From Hofstenia miamia (lineage: Eukaryota; Xenacoelomorpha; Acoela), in contig SCFE01000002.1 in the NCBI GenBank assembly GCA_004352715.1, forward strand, positions 3,596,269 through 3,660,268: 64,000 nt of DNA, in the 5' to 3' direction. The position numbers and the translations under genes are program-made. The notes below the pieces were generated by a model that saw nothing but the letters and a program-made list of their open reading frames with translations, was not told where the DNA came from and searched no databases. Shown piece by piece: positions 11,165-23,425 of this stretch; the first letter of the stretch is position 1, and each line of letters starts with the position of its first letter.

Positions 11165-12685
11165 ACCTTCAATGGAATAATCAAGTGCTTTGTCTTATCA
11201 ACATTAAATATGGAATTGTGTTCATAGCAACAGTTCTGCACTCATTCCATCAAATCTGTTGTAGGATCAAAATAAAATTTAATACCTATAATGAGACTGT
11301 TATCATCTGCAAACTGAACTAGGATTGTGTTTGTAAGTCATCATAAGAAACATTAAAAAATGATGGAACTCCACAATTTGTGAAGAGTATTGTAGAGATT
11401 TCTCCATCAATTGTTGTGAACTGACATCTTTCCGACAGGAAATCCACAAAAAAGTTAATTATTGCGTCATTGAAATGTGGAATATTCCCAGTTGAGAAAT
11501 GATAAAATCATGAGGAACCCTGTCAAAAGTCTAGGGACAGAACAGAAACGCAATCAAAATCAAGCACATCAATAATTTTTAGCAAAGGAGATTCAGTGGG
11601 TCCTCCAGACCTAAAGGCCAAATTAAAAAATGATTCATAAAATAACCTTTCGAAATTTGATAGAAGAGGTGTGATGGACATAGGACGGAAATCATTAGGA
11701 CCACCGACTGTACTTTTTTGTTTAATCCGAATCATAGAAAGCTATTGATTTTGAATAGATTCCTTTATGGATGCAAAAATTATATTAATAGTGAATATGT
11801 ATGGATAAACTGTGAGCATTTTGTGCGAAAATCAAATTCAGAAATTTATTAAATCCAGGTGACTATTTTTTCATTTTGAAAAGCGAACAGCATACTTGGT
11901 ATAAATTGATGTTCTGAATCTCATCAGAAGGCATTGTTTCAGGTTGAACATGGCTATCTGTTGTTGAATTGTAAGCACAAATTGCATAACATTAAGCTTA
12001 ATGTTATGAGCCGGACCTGTTTTATCGCGATCCTTATTAATCATTTTTCACTAAGATGCTGCACCAATTGACCGCTAGTATTCCTTAGGTTGTGTTGAAT
12101 AAGAGTATACAATTTCTGAATGAATTTGAGCAGCATTTTGGGCTTTCCTTGAGTTTTGTAGCGAGTACCTTATGCAAAGGAGTTTCCTTACCTATTGTGT
12201 CATGTACACGCACTGGATCTTTTGGGAACATCTAATTTTTTTGTAAAAGACTAAAATAATCATATACAAGATCTGGTGGAGAAAGTATCAACAGCTTCGT
12301 AACATCTTCGATTTGAAAAACAATCAAAACACAACTTATCTAGAGCAAGATTGAACTTGACAATATTATTTTGCCTATGATCTCTAAAGAAACACATATT
12401 TCTTGGAATTGTTATCTAATATCTTGGAGTAGCCAGGAGTGCTTTGTGGTCCGTTCTTTTACTTTACACAAATTATGAACCACTAAAAGCTAGGGTTATT
12501 GCAAAAAATGTACTCAAGTTGTCTACATCTCTTGTATCACCAGTAAACACACTATGACGACATATCTCTTGAGCAATGATAGCATCATTGCAATCATTCA
12601 AGTCACCACAGATTAAAAATTTGTAAAATGGAAAATCCTGTAAATAATCATCGACTGTTGCAATAGTATAATTAGTAATTTTCAT
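11165..12685 (-). mobile_element. Second LINE family, endonuclease and reverse transcriptase relic
   Basis: Minus-strand non-LTR retrotransposon remains. The endonuclease region has FYKFLICGDLNDCNDAII (12473-12685), with the GDLN block of apurinic endonucleases. The reverse transcriptase begins with NDFRPMSITPLLSNFERL (11523-11735). The catalytic box reads VQFADDNSLIIG with FADD at 11302-11313, followed after one stop codon (TGA near 11245) by NVDKTKHLIIPLK. That last block lies inside the duplicated segment 10592-11255, so an additional copy of this C-terminal block is present at about 9.4 kb. Frames are broken throughout. Sequence details differ from the CR1-like copies at 4.9-7.5 kb, so this is a separate family. 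Confidence 0.75.
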
Positions 12686-13126
12686 TTCTAATTAATTAAA
12701 GGAGGGTGGTATAGAATACAAAGAAGGTGTATTGGAAAGTTTATTGTGACACATAAAAACTCAATTTTTTCAGAATCATTGACATCAAGTTTTGAGAGAT
12801 GAATATTTTTCCAGTGAAATATTTCCAACTCAAATTCGCGTAAAGCATAAATCGCACATTTAATTTCGTACGAATTAAAAAAATTAAAGCGTAATTAATA
12901 AAAACAAATTAAAAATATATTAAGCAACAGGAGACCAAAATGTGCATGGCCTCAATGAAAATATTGAACGGATACAAAAGATTTGAAAACAAAAAATTGA
13001 GCCAGATAATAATAATATTGAACAGTTAAAGGTGTGCGTAGCCGGTATTAACGTTATGTGGCGACTTTTTGAAATCACATTATAAACAGTATCATTTGAT
13101 GTAGGCTGACTTCTTTAAAATCATAC
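12686..13126. other. Intronic or downstream sequence, no feature
   Basis: AT-rich DNA following the donor site of the KIF21 exon at 13127-13438. Nothing coding is recognised. Confidence 0.4.
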
Positions 13127-13438
13127 CTGTTTAAATTCCATTAACTCGTTTTCTAGAGCAGTAATCTGTGCACGTAACGCTGCCAACTGTTTGGAATTTT
13201 TGTCCTGATTGACCGACACTTTGTTCTTGATATTTCGTGCGCGATTGGCATAACGCAGAGTGTTAATAGTCTCACACATGTCGATATCGGAAGGTGAAAT
13301 ACAGGCAATGATGAGAGTGCGTGAATTGCCTCCCAGTGAATCTTGCAGGAGGCGAGTTAATTTAGAATCTCTATAAGGCACATGCGAACCACGTTTTGAT
13401 GCATCGCCCAAACAACTGATCACGTTGCCAAGAGCCAA
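13127..13438 (-). CDS. KIF21: KIF21 exon 7 (end of motor, neck)
   Basis: 312 bp, 104 codons, both ends phase 0. The acceptor is TATTTTAG before TTGGCTCTTGGC (LALGN). The donor is AAACAG followed by GTATGA. It encodes the L12/alpha4-alpha5 region ([19 protein letters not shown]), the motor-neck junction and the first coiled-coil residues. Confidence 0.95.
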
Positions 13439-16400
13439 CTAAAATACTTGAGTTATTCAATGAAAGCTTCTAGTAGAAAATTCATTTTTGAAAATGCATT
13501 ACCCGAACAATTTTCATATAAACTACACAAATGTAAAGCATGACTTTAGCATAATTGTTTATTTTCAGGCTTGATGTTGTGTGTGTTTCTTAACACAACG
13601 GCCAACACAACACAACAGAAAAAGGCTGTTATGTCACACAACATATACAACACAATATAACAGAGGAGTAAATTACACAATGCATACAATTTGCGTTAAT
13701 CTTGTGAGCATTACCATTTAAAATTTATGTGTGTATAACGGAAATTCATATATAAGGGAATGCACATGACTTGTATTCGTAAAATAGCAATTGAAAAAAA
13801 AAAGAATTAAGAAACACTAAATGCTTCGTCATTCTTCAATACTTTCAGTTTTTTAGTGGATATTTTCAATTCCCGGTGTTTGTAGAGATAATAACTGGAC
13901 ACCCAAGCCAATTTTATAGGTTGGTCCTTTATGACACTAATATTGGCCATGTAAACCTACTTAAGTGGCTATTATGAGATGTGATTAGTAGCCTACTTGA
14001 ATCTTTCCCGCCATAATTGTATAACAGTGAACATGTCACTACGCAAAGAACTTTCGCAGGACCTTCGAAATAAGATTGTTGATTTTCACAAGAAAGGGTG
14101 AAGAGCAATATCCATACAGTTAAACATCCTGTTGGAAATGTAAAGTCAATAATTCTAAAATAGAAGATGTTGAACACCACACAGACACTGGAACGATCAG
14201 ACAGGCCAAGCAAACTTTCAACTAGGAGTGCGCGAAAATTACTAATTGACGTAAAATCTAATCCAATATAGACAATAGGCAAATTAAAAGAAAATTTGGA
14301 ACTCGCGCGAACATTTGTATAATCGATTGAAGTATGCAAAAGACTATATGAGCAAACGAGTAAAATTTTGGAACAGCATACTTTGGTCAGATGAGAACAA
14401 GATTAACGTTTTGGAGTGGCCCAGCCAGAGCGCATACGTCAATCCATTTGAAAACCCCTGGCGCGATCTCAAAATTGCTCTGCATTGACATCATCCTAAA
14501 AACTTGAACGAATTGGAAGTTATGTGCCAAGGAGAATTGGCTAAACTTTCTGCTACAAAATGTAACACACTAATAACAGGCTATTCCAAACGTTTAACAG
14601 CAGTTATATCAGCCAAAAGGGCGGCCACAAAGTATTAAGTGGCAAAATTAATATTGGAGAAATTTTTTATTTTCACAATTTTTGAGAAATCCTGTGATTT
14701 GTATTACAGTATTTGCATTTTGTGCATATACATGTATATGACCTTGTAAATAATGAGCAAGAATGAATGTTCAAATGTCAATAGAAGGTGATTACTTGGT
14801 ACTTTTTGACCAGTTGCCCGACCCGTCTAATAATGACTGCGCCGTGACACATCTAAAACTCACCCATCACAAAACCCGATCAAAGAAATTACGCTATTAT
14901 GATACCCACAAAACGTTTTAACATAAAAGTATCAATAAATGCAATACGAAATCAATTAAAAATACAAAAATTATTAAAATATTTAAGAATTTCAAAGATT
15001 CAAATGTTTGATTTTCAAATTGTTCCTTAAATCCGTTAGTGATCTATCCTTTCCAAAGATTATAAATAATCCACTCAATTTATACAAGTGAGTTTTATGC
15101 TTAATAACAAATTTATGCAAAGTTGAACAAATATTTTTAATAGCTCTTCACACTTGTTGGAATACATCTGTTCCATTACATACTTGTCAACCAGTCGAGC
15201 TTCTAAAGAGCCGAGTGTAGCTGAGCTTGAGCGCTTCATTGGATATACAAAGAGCCATTTTTTAAAAAAATATCGAGCTAAAACAAGCCTCATAGAAAGG
15301 TTCAATGTATCGAGCCGCGTCTAAAATACTCAAAGTAAAACGAGCCGAGTTTGAAAAATTGGGTTCATTGACAAGTCTGTTTATTAAGTCGCATTTTGTC
15401 TTCTTAATTGTTTCTATGTAAAAAGAATAAATTTGTCCTTGAGGATTTCACAATCAGCTGCCAGACAGATGATTATATAAAACTATCAAATTTTAAACAT
15501 ATGCGCCTCTTATATTTTGGAAATGGTCTTACCGAACTTGGCTAATATACACAACTTCAGTCGATTGACTTAAATTCTAACTCTTTTAAAATCTATATGT
15601 ATGGCTATTTTTATCATAATTTACTAATCCGCAATTTCTATAAGCTATCGAGTTCAATATTTTAAGTTAGCTACTGCNAATACTTGAGTTATTCAATGAA
15701 AACTTCTAGTAGAAAATTCATTTTTGAAAATGCATTGCCCGAACAATTTTCATATAAACTACACAAATGTAAAGCATGACTTTAGCATAATTGTTTATTT
15801 TCAGGCTTGATGTTGTGTGTGTTTCTTAACACAACGGCCAACACAACACAACAGAAAAAGGCTGTTATGTCACACAACATATACAACACAATATAACAGA
15901 GGAGTAAATTACACAATGCATACAATTTGCGTTAATCTTGTGAGCATTACCATTTAAAATTTATGTGTGTATAACAGAAATTCATATATAAGGGAATGCA
16001 CATGACTTGTATTCGTAAAATAGCAATTGAAAAAAAAAGAATTAAGAAACACTAAATGCTTCGTCATTCTTCTATACTTTTCAGTTTTTTAGTGGATATT
16101 TTCAATTCCCGGTGTTTGTAGAGATAATAACTGGACACCCAAGCCAATTTTATAGGTTGGTCCTTTATGACACTAATATTGGCCATGTAAACCTACTTAA
16201 GTGGCTATTATGAGATGTGATTAGTAGCCTACTTGAATCTTTCCCGCCATAATTGTATAACAGTGAACATGTCACTACGCAAAGAACTTTCGCAGGACCT
16301 TCGAAATAAGATTGTTGATTTTCACAAGAAAGGGTGAAGAGCAATATCCATACAGTTAAACATCCTGTTGGAAATGTAAAGTCAATAATTCTAAAATAGA

Positions 16401-19400
16401 AGATGTTGAACACCACACAGACACTGGAACGATCAGACAGGCCAAGCAAACTTTCAACTAGGAGTGCGCGAAAATTACTAATTGACGTAAAATCTAATCC
16501 AATATAGACAATAGGCAAATTAAAAGAAAATTTGGAACTCGCGCGAACATTTGTATAATCGATTGAAGTATGCAAAAGACTATATGAGCAAACGAGTAAA
16601 ATTTTGGAACAGCATACTTTGGTCAGATGAGAACAAGATTAACGTTTTGGAGTGGCCCAGCCAGAGCGCATACGNACTTGTCAACCAGTCGAGCTTCTAA
16701 AGAGCCGAGTGTAGCTGAGCTTGAGCGCTTCATTGGATATACAAAGAGCCATTTTTTAAAAAAATATCGAGCTAAAACAAGCCTCATTGAAAGGTTCAAT
16801 GTATCGAGCCGCGTCTAAAATACTCAAAGTAAAACGAGCCGAGTTTGAAAAATTGGGTTCATTGACAAGTCTGTTTATTAAGTCGCATTTTGTCTTCTTA
16901 ATTGTTTCTATGTAAAAAGAATAAATTTGTCCTTGAGGATTTCACAATCAGCTGCCAGACAGATGATTATATAAAACTATCAAATTTTAAACATATTCGC
17001 CTCTTATATTTTGGAAATGGTCTTACCGAACTTGGCTAATATACACAACTTCAGTCGATTGACTTAAATTCTAACGCTTTTAAAATCTATATGTATGGCT
17101 ATTTTTATCATAATTTACTAATCCGCAATTTCTATAAGCTATCGAGTTCAATATTTTAAGTTAGCTACTGCGATACTTAATCTAATTGAACTAATACTTT
17201 GACATATTGAGTTTTTTTAGAATTTCCCTAATCTATAGTAGGAAATGAGGAAATTAGGGTAATATATATGCCAAATTATGATTAAAATTTATTAATGGAA
17301 TTAAAACCAGTGATAGCGTCCATATCGCATTTTATCGTAAATTAAGGCATTTGATTGACGCATAGATGACATAATGCCGAAAAAGCTAATTTTAATATTT
17401 GAATCTTTTATTACTTGTTGAAATGTTTATTAGTTTTCGTAAATTAGAAGGATCTATGTAGATATTTCAAATAACTACTTGGCATATTTAAATTCAAATT
17501 CAAACTATTGATAGTGACAAGTGATAGCTCAAACCTCAAATAAATCGAAACACTAGTCGTCCTTGAATTAATGTTTTGCAGCCATGGTGAAAGGCCGGTT
17601 GCGGCCAAAGATTTTGTTTTACGACTAAATTACGAGGCTAAGATTCATTTCTGAACATTATTATGAACAATTTATTTCTATTATTTGTATTTTTGTTCTT
17701 AAAACTTAGTCGTTTCGACCATTTTTTAATTCTTTGAACTAAGCATGTTTTAATCATTCCATTGAAAATTGCAGTCATAATTTTAGTAGTAGGAAAAAGC
17801 GCCGAATACAGCAAAAATATGGTTAAAGCATTACAGCCAACGGCCGGCTATGGCCAGAGATTTACAACCGGCTAATGTCAAAATTAATTTTGCCCGGCCT
17901 GCAACGGCCAAGAAAATTGCATTGGTCGCAAAACACATCTTGAATCTAGAAAGCCATTTTCCCGTTTATTGCATAACATTTAAAACCTGTATTTTAAAAT
18001 TTTTTGTTAATTAATCATTGTAAATTATGATCTCATGGACAAGAAATTTCTCATTTTACTTCTAGTGCCATGCATTTCGATATAGCTAAGGCTGATAGAG
18101 TAAACCTTGTTTTTTTTAAAAATATTTAATCATTAAATGTGTTTTTTCGAAGTACTGTTCAGTATGGTATTACTAGGTAACGGTAGCTTGAAATATTTGT
18201 AATAAGAAAATCAATGAACGTTAAGGAACAACTGTTTGAAGTTGAAAAATATATTTTAAATAAAACAATTCAAGTGCAGTGAGAACTTATAATTGGCTCT
18301 TTCTTATGCACGAATAATACAATGACATAACATAGAGTGCAAGTAACGTAGGTTAACTGGTTGTGCTACTTGGGGAATTGCTTTCAGGTAAGAAGTCACA
18401 TGTAAGCAATAAATTACCTATTAGCCGAAATTGAAAAGTGTATTACAAAGACTTGTTGAATCTATTTATACAAAAATCTTTGACATATATATATATATAT
18501 AAACAGGATATTTACGCCTTTAATCGTCATTGCGTTCTGGAGTTTTCGTTAGAAATCTAAGGCTCTGCGCAAACCATATAACTTTTGTTGCTAAACAAAT
18601 TATAGCGTACATTGTGGAAGGATAATTTTTAAATAATTTAAATTCCTCTAATGTGGTTTCTTATCTTAATTGGTTGCTCAACAAAAGTTGTACCGATATC
18701 GTTTGCACCCTACATAAGATGCAGATCAAAGTCGTTAAAATATACGAAGCTTCGACAGTCGTCCTACCATTAGCTTACAAAAGTAAAAATGATAGTATGC
18801 TGACCCAGTGGTGGAATCGGGTTCGGGTCGAACAGGTTATGTTCGAGTGGTAAAATTTTTTTAGTCTTAATATTATTATTGTAATTTGTTGAGATCATTG
18901 AAATGTGTATTTTTCGAGGTCATTTTACTTGGTGTTAGATTGTTTACAGAACAATTAAGTTGGATTAAAAGAACTAACTCGCATCCAGAGTGTTTATAAT
19001 GGTAAGAAGATAATTGCTAAATCCAAAAGTAAACTAATTATCAGCATGAATGACTTGAACGAAAAATAAAATTTAGGGTCTAGGTTTGATCAATATTTTT
19101 TCGTGCATCTGCTAACATTTTATTTTGTCATGAATGAATTATCTTCTGAAATAAAATGATTGCAATATCGATCTCTTTTTAAAGAGGCACCTTGTCGATC
19201 GGAGCAAGACTTCTCTTCTTGTGGACTTACTGTGACTGAAAGACGCTCCTCACTGGCAGCTGACACCATAGAAGCCTTAGAAATTCTAAATTATTTTTCA
19301 AAACATCAAAGAAAATTGAATTTTAAATACACATTTAATGAACTCTATTTTTTATCAATTTAATATTTGAGGATTTTTTAAATTCGGGTTGAAATCGGGT

Positions 19401-21370
19401 TGGAATTTTGATTTCGAGTTCGGGTCGTGTCGGGTTACCAAATATCAACCCGATTCCACCTCTGTGCTGACCATTAGTATCCTGTCTTGAACATTCGAAA
19501 GAAAAATCTAAAACTAAATAAATGGAAGTAAGTTATCTGACAATTAATGGGCTAATTATTCATCCATGAAAACATTTTTCTAAGGCATTGTTATTTTGAC
19601 GAAATGTTGACAATATAAAATTCAACCTAGTCTGCCACTGGCCAAGGTTGTTTAAACGTATTGTAGAAGTCAGTAGAGTTTGGTAAATAGGCTAAGATTA
19701 CATCATTTCAAAAAAATAATTGATAAGCGTATTGAATACAACGTGACCACAATTCCATTTGCTTATTCTTGAAACCAATGTCATATATAATGCAAAGATG
19801 TAAAAGCTGTCACGACTTCCATATAACGTGTTAGATGAGAATTCAATACAGTAAAAAAATATCTGCTATGTGATTGGTCACATGTGATCCATCACATTTG
19901 AAAGGTTAGCACGTCCAAGCATCTGAGATAATTAGCGATGTGGCGATCATAAAGAAGGCGTCCGTGTTCAATTTCAATTGTAATTTGTGGGCAGAGCGCG
20001 TAGTCTAACCACCTTTTATTTGTGATTCATACTCAGGGGTGGTAACAGCGTCTGCTGTTAACAGCAAATGGTGTTAATTGTAACAACATATACTATATTT
20101 GCTGTTTTAGGCTTATTATAAATGCACTGTGAGTTAATTTATGTTTGTGCATTATAATGTACAACACTAATTATTGGATATTATTTTCAAATAAGTTATA
20201 TTGCAATTCTTCAATTGAAAATAACGGATATTATATTGATATACTCATTAAATGGAATTGTTCTGATGATGTACATTTTGTATCCAATTGGGATTTGTTG
20301 TCCATCATGTAAATTGGTGAAGAACTTAATTTTACTTTTGCAACCATTAGCAATTTTGTTACTTTTGGTTTTTTTAATTTTTTCTTCATTTTTAGAATAA
20401 TATAATTTTAGCTATTAACTTTTTATAGCAATTGTATGCATCTGCATAAGTTAATCTATTTTTGCCAAATCTTCCTGCATTCGGTCAGTTAAGAACAAAT
20501 GAAGTTTAAAATTTTTAATTCATTAAATGAATTTTCGCCCAAACTAGGAATTCGGAAATTAGTCAGAAGCAACAACAAATATGAAAACACATTGTGCACA
20601 TTTGAAAATGCATGTAAACATGATTAATAAAAATTCAAATCTGAAGCATTTTTCGAATCCAAATCCTAGAATTGCAGTATTTCTCGTATAGGCCTGGAGG
20701 CCATGATCATTGTTTCCAGGTCTGGGCATCGTTCTCAAAGAATTTGAGTAACAGAATAATAGCACTATAGTTCACAAATTGCGTATTTTGAAATCTACCA
20801 AACCAAATTTAAAATTTTTTCTGTTGTAAAGTAGAAAATTTTGAAAAAAACTTTTCTTTAAACTTGCTGTTAACAGCAAAACTGCCTGCTGTTAATATTA
20901 ACAGCAGATAATGCTGGAAGCAGTAAGTTTGCCACAATGACTAAAAGTGATTTGCATAGCATTTTAAAAGGTCACAACAAGCTTTTGTCAAGCTCGAATT
21001 TATCAAATTTAGTTTGCTAAATATATATTATATTTAATATATACCTTGTTGCACGAAAATGGGATTCCCGGAAATTGAAATTTACAGACAAATGGATGAA
21101 CATATTTACAAAGAAAAAAGTGGGAGTAAAAGCAAAATTAATTGGCTATTTCACTAGTGAATTACACCATACTATAAACACATGGTTCAAGGATTTACAA
21201 ATTTTCCGTTGTTTGCTAAGCCTTTGGATAAATGCTGAGAAATACACTTCATCAAATTTATACGTATAACCGGTGAAATTTCATTTTGCAATTTTGGATT
21301 TTTCCGACCAATGTCGCCTTCGTTTTTCTTTTCCACAAAGTTCTTGAGGATATTCCTCACGTCTTCTACA

Positions 21371-21406
<36 letters not shown>

Positions 21407-23379
21407 ATTTTTTCTGCGTTTGATTAGTGAGGATATTTTTTTGAAATTAGCATGCTCATTTAGTTTATTTAATTTTCTTTCATGGATTAGTAATAATTTT
21501 TTAAAAATGGCAAAAACCACTTATATTAAGACACGGTGTCTTTCTATTATATTTTGTATTTTTATGTTAAATTTTGAGATTGGTTTGAGGATTATTGGTC
21601 GTACTAGGATATCTCTGATACTAGTTTAGATAAAATGAGTACATTTATTTCCAGAGCCTACTACATGATGTCCAGGAAATTTACAGTAAATCCCCCTAAC
21701 TGAGGAGACCAATGCAGTATAGGCATTTACTCACTTATAGCAGGAACTGGATATTATAAGGCTTGGCTTTTAGCAGACCTCTTATTCAACCTTTGCCGTA
21801 GAATCGAATAAAACAACTTCACAAAAATTATGTAATGTAGTTCTAGCGCCTCTGGACCACTATTTTATCGAAATTTCGCAAAATTTATATTTCGATTACG
21901 GAACCCCATTTTTAGAAAGTGCAATAAACAGAAATTGATTCAGATATGTCTATCGCTTACACATCGAATGGTGTAAAAATTTTGGAAATCGAATCAAAAC
22001 TGACAGAGCTATGGTTTTCCAAACACGGACTACTTGGTTAGAAAATGCAAATTTTTGAATATTTTTTGAAACTGGGCCATTTAAAATTGAATATATCATT
22101 CTGCGCATTACTTAGAAGAAATGTAGCATAAAAATGATCTTATAGAAGTCTTTAGAAGACAAATGTAACTCGAAAATTTCGAAAAAAGCTAATTTAGGAT
22201 CATGTTAGGACTCTTATAAAAAATACGAAAGCAACACCCATTTGATATAAATTAGTGTTCATTTGATAAAGATGCTAATATTAGACATTTATAGGAAAAA
22301 GCATTTCCCACACATAAAAAAAGACAGAGCGCCAATATAAATGTGTGTACATAGACAGAGCACCTTCTTTAGACCGAGTGTCTCATATAAATATTTATTA
22401 GACAGAGTGGCGATATATATATATATATATAAAATTTATCAATATGCAGATGATACTTGTCCTGTAAGTACTAATATAAATGCTTTTAAAGCAAGTAAAG
22501 ACTTGCAAAATGATATTGAAAAATCCAACAACATATTTTACAAATAATCAACTGAAAGTAAATATTCTCTCCTAAGACATTTAAAATTCTCACAAAAACA
22601 TTGAACTTAATATAAACCATATACCAATAAAGCAAAGTGAATCCATCAGCTTTTTAGGTGTTGAAATCGACAATGAAAGTAAATTTTGAAAAAACACAAT
22701 TTGTAATTTCTCGCCTAAAACATTTAAATATCTCACAAAAAACATTGAAGTAAATATAAATCAAGTACCAATAAAGCAAAGTGAATCAATACATTATTTA
22801 GGTGTTGAGATTGACAATGATTTAAATTTCGAACAATTCTTAACGTCAAAAATAGAAAAATGGCATCTGGGGTTAGGTATCTTTATTATCTTAGAAATAT
22901 TTCAAATACATACAAACAATTAATAAATGCTCTCTGCGTATCACACTTTCAAAATTGCTCATTTCTCTTTACAAATATAAACTCAAAATATCGCATTCTT
23001 CTGTCTAAAACGTTCAATTGGTCTCTTAAAACAATATCGACTAAAATACAAAATATCATCTCCTTACTACCAAATTCAAATTCATATCTTATCAGTATTA
23101 TTTAAATTCAAATTTGGTCAACCCGCGATTTCGTTTTTAAAACAATATATTAAAATTCACATGCTTAGATAAACATTATAATAGCTTTGACTACACAGCA
23201 ACTAAGGTATGGAATAACTTAGATCATGAAATTCAACTCGAAAAAAACTATAAGAAAATCAGAAGAAAATTTCGCATATTCCTCTTTACTAGACAATTCA
23301 TTCTTAATGACAATAACATACTACACTCATTCGAAAATTTTGTATAGCAAAAGAAAGCAACATACACACAAATTTATAT

Positions 23380-23425
<46 letters not shown>

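Larger units (their letters stand above)
9465..11255. repeat. Local duplication, second copy with extra insert
   Basis: Second version of 8054-9463, split by an N at 10591. It differs by carrying two full 162-bp units and an ORF-bearing insert (10143-10590) in place of 8441-8811. Differences in the shared parts are sparse (for example an 11-bp deletion near 9660). Confidence 0.78.
13443..15677. repeat. Local duplication, first copy (blocks A, B, C)
   Basis: Block A (13443-14453) recurs at 15679-16674 and block C (15180-15677) recurs at 16676-17171, each beginning right after a single-N join (15678, 16675). Block B (14454-15179) is present once. The order A-B-C-n-A'-n-C' with very few substitutions is what two partially assembled alleles would give. 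Confidence 0.85.

Noticed and set aside
13443-17171. True segmental duplication of a Tc1 element and MITE
   Set aside because: Single-N joins sit exactly at the duplicated boundaries and the order is that of unmerged alleles.
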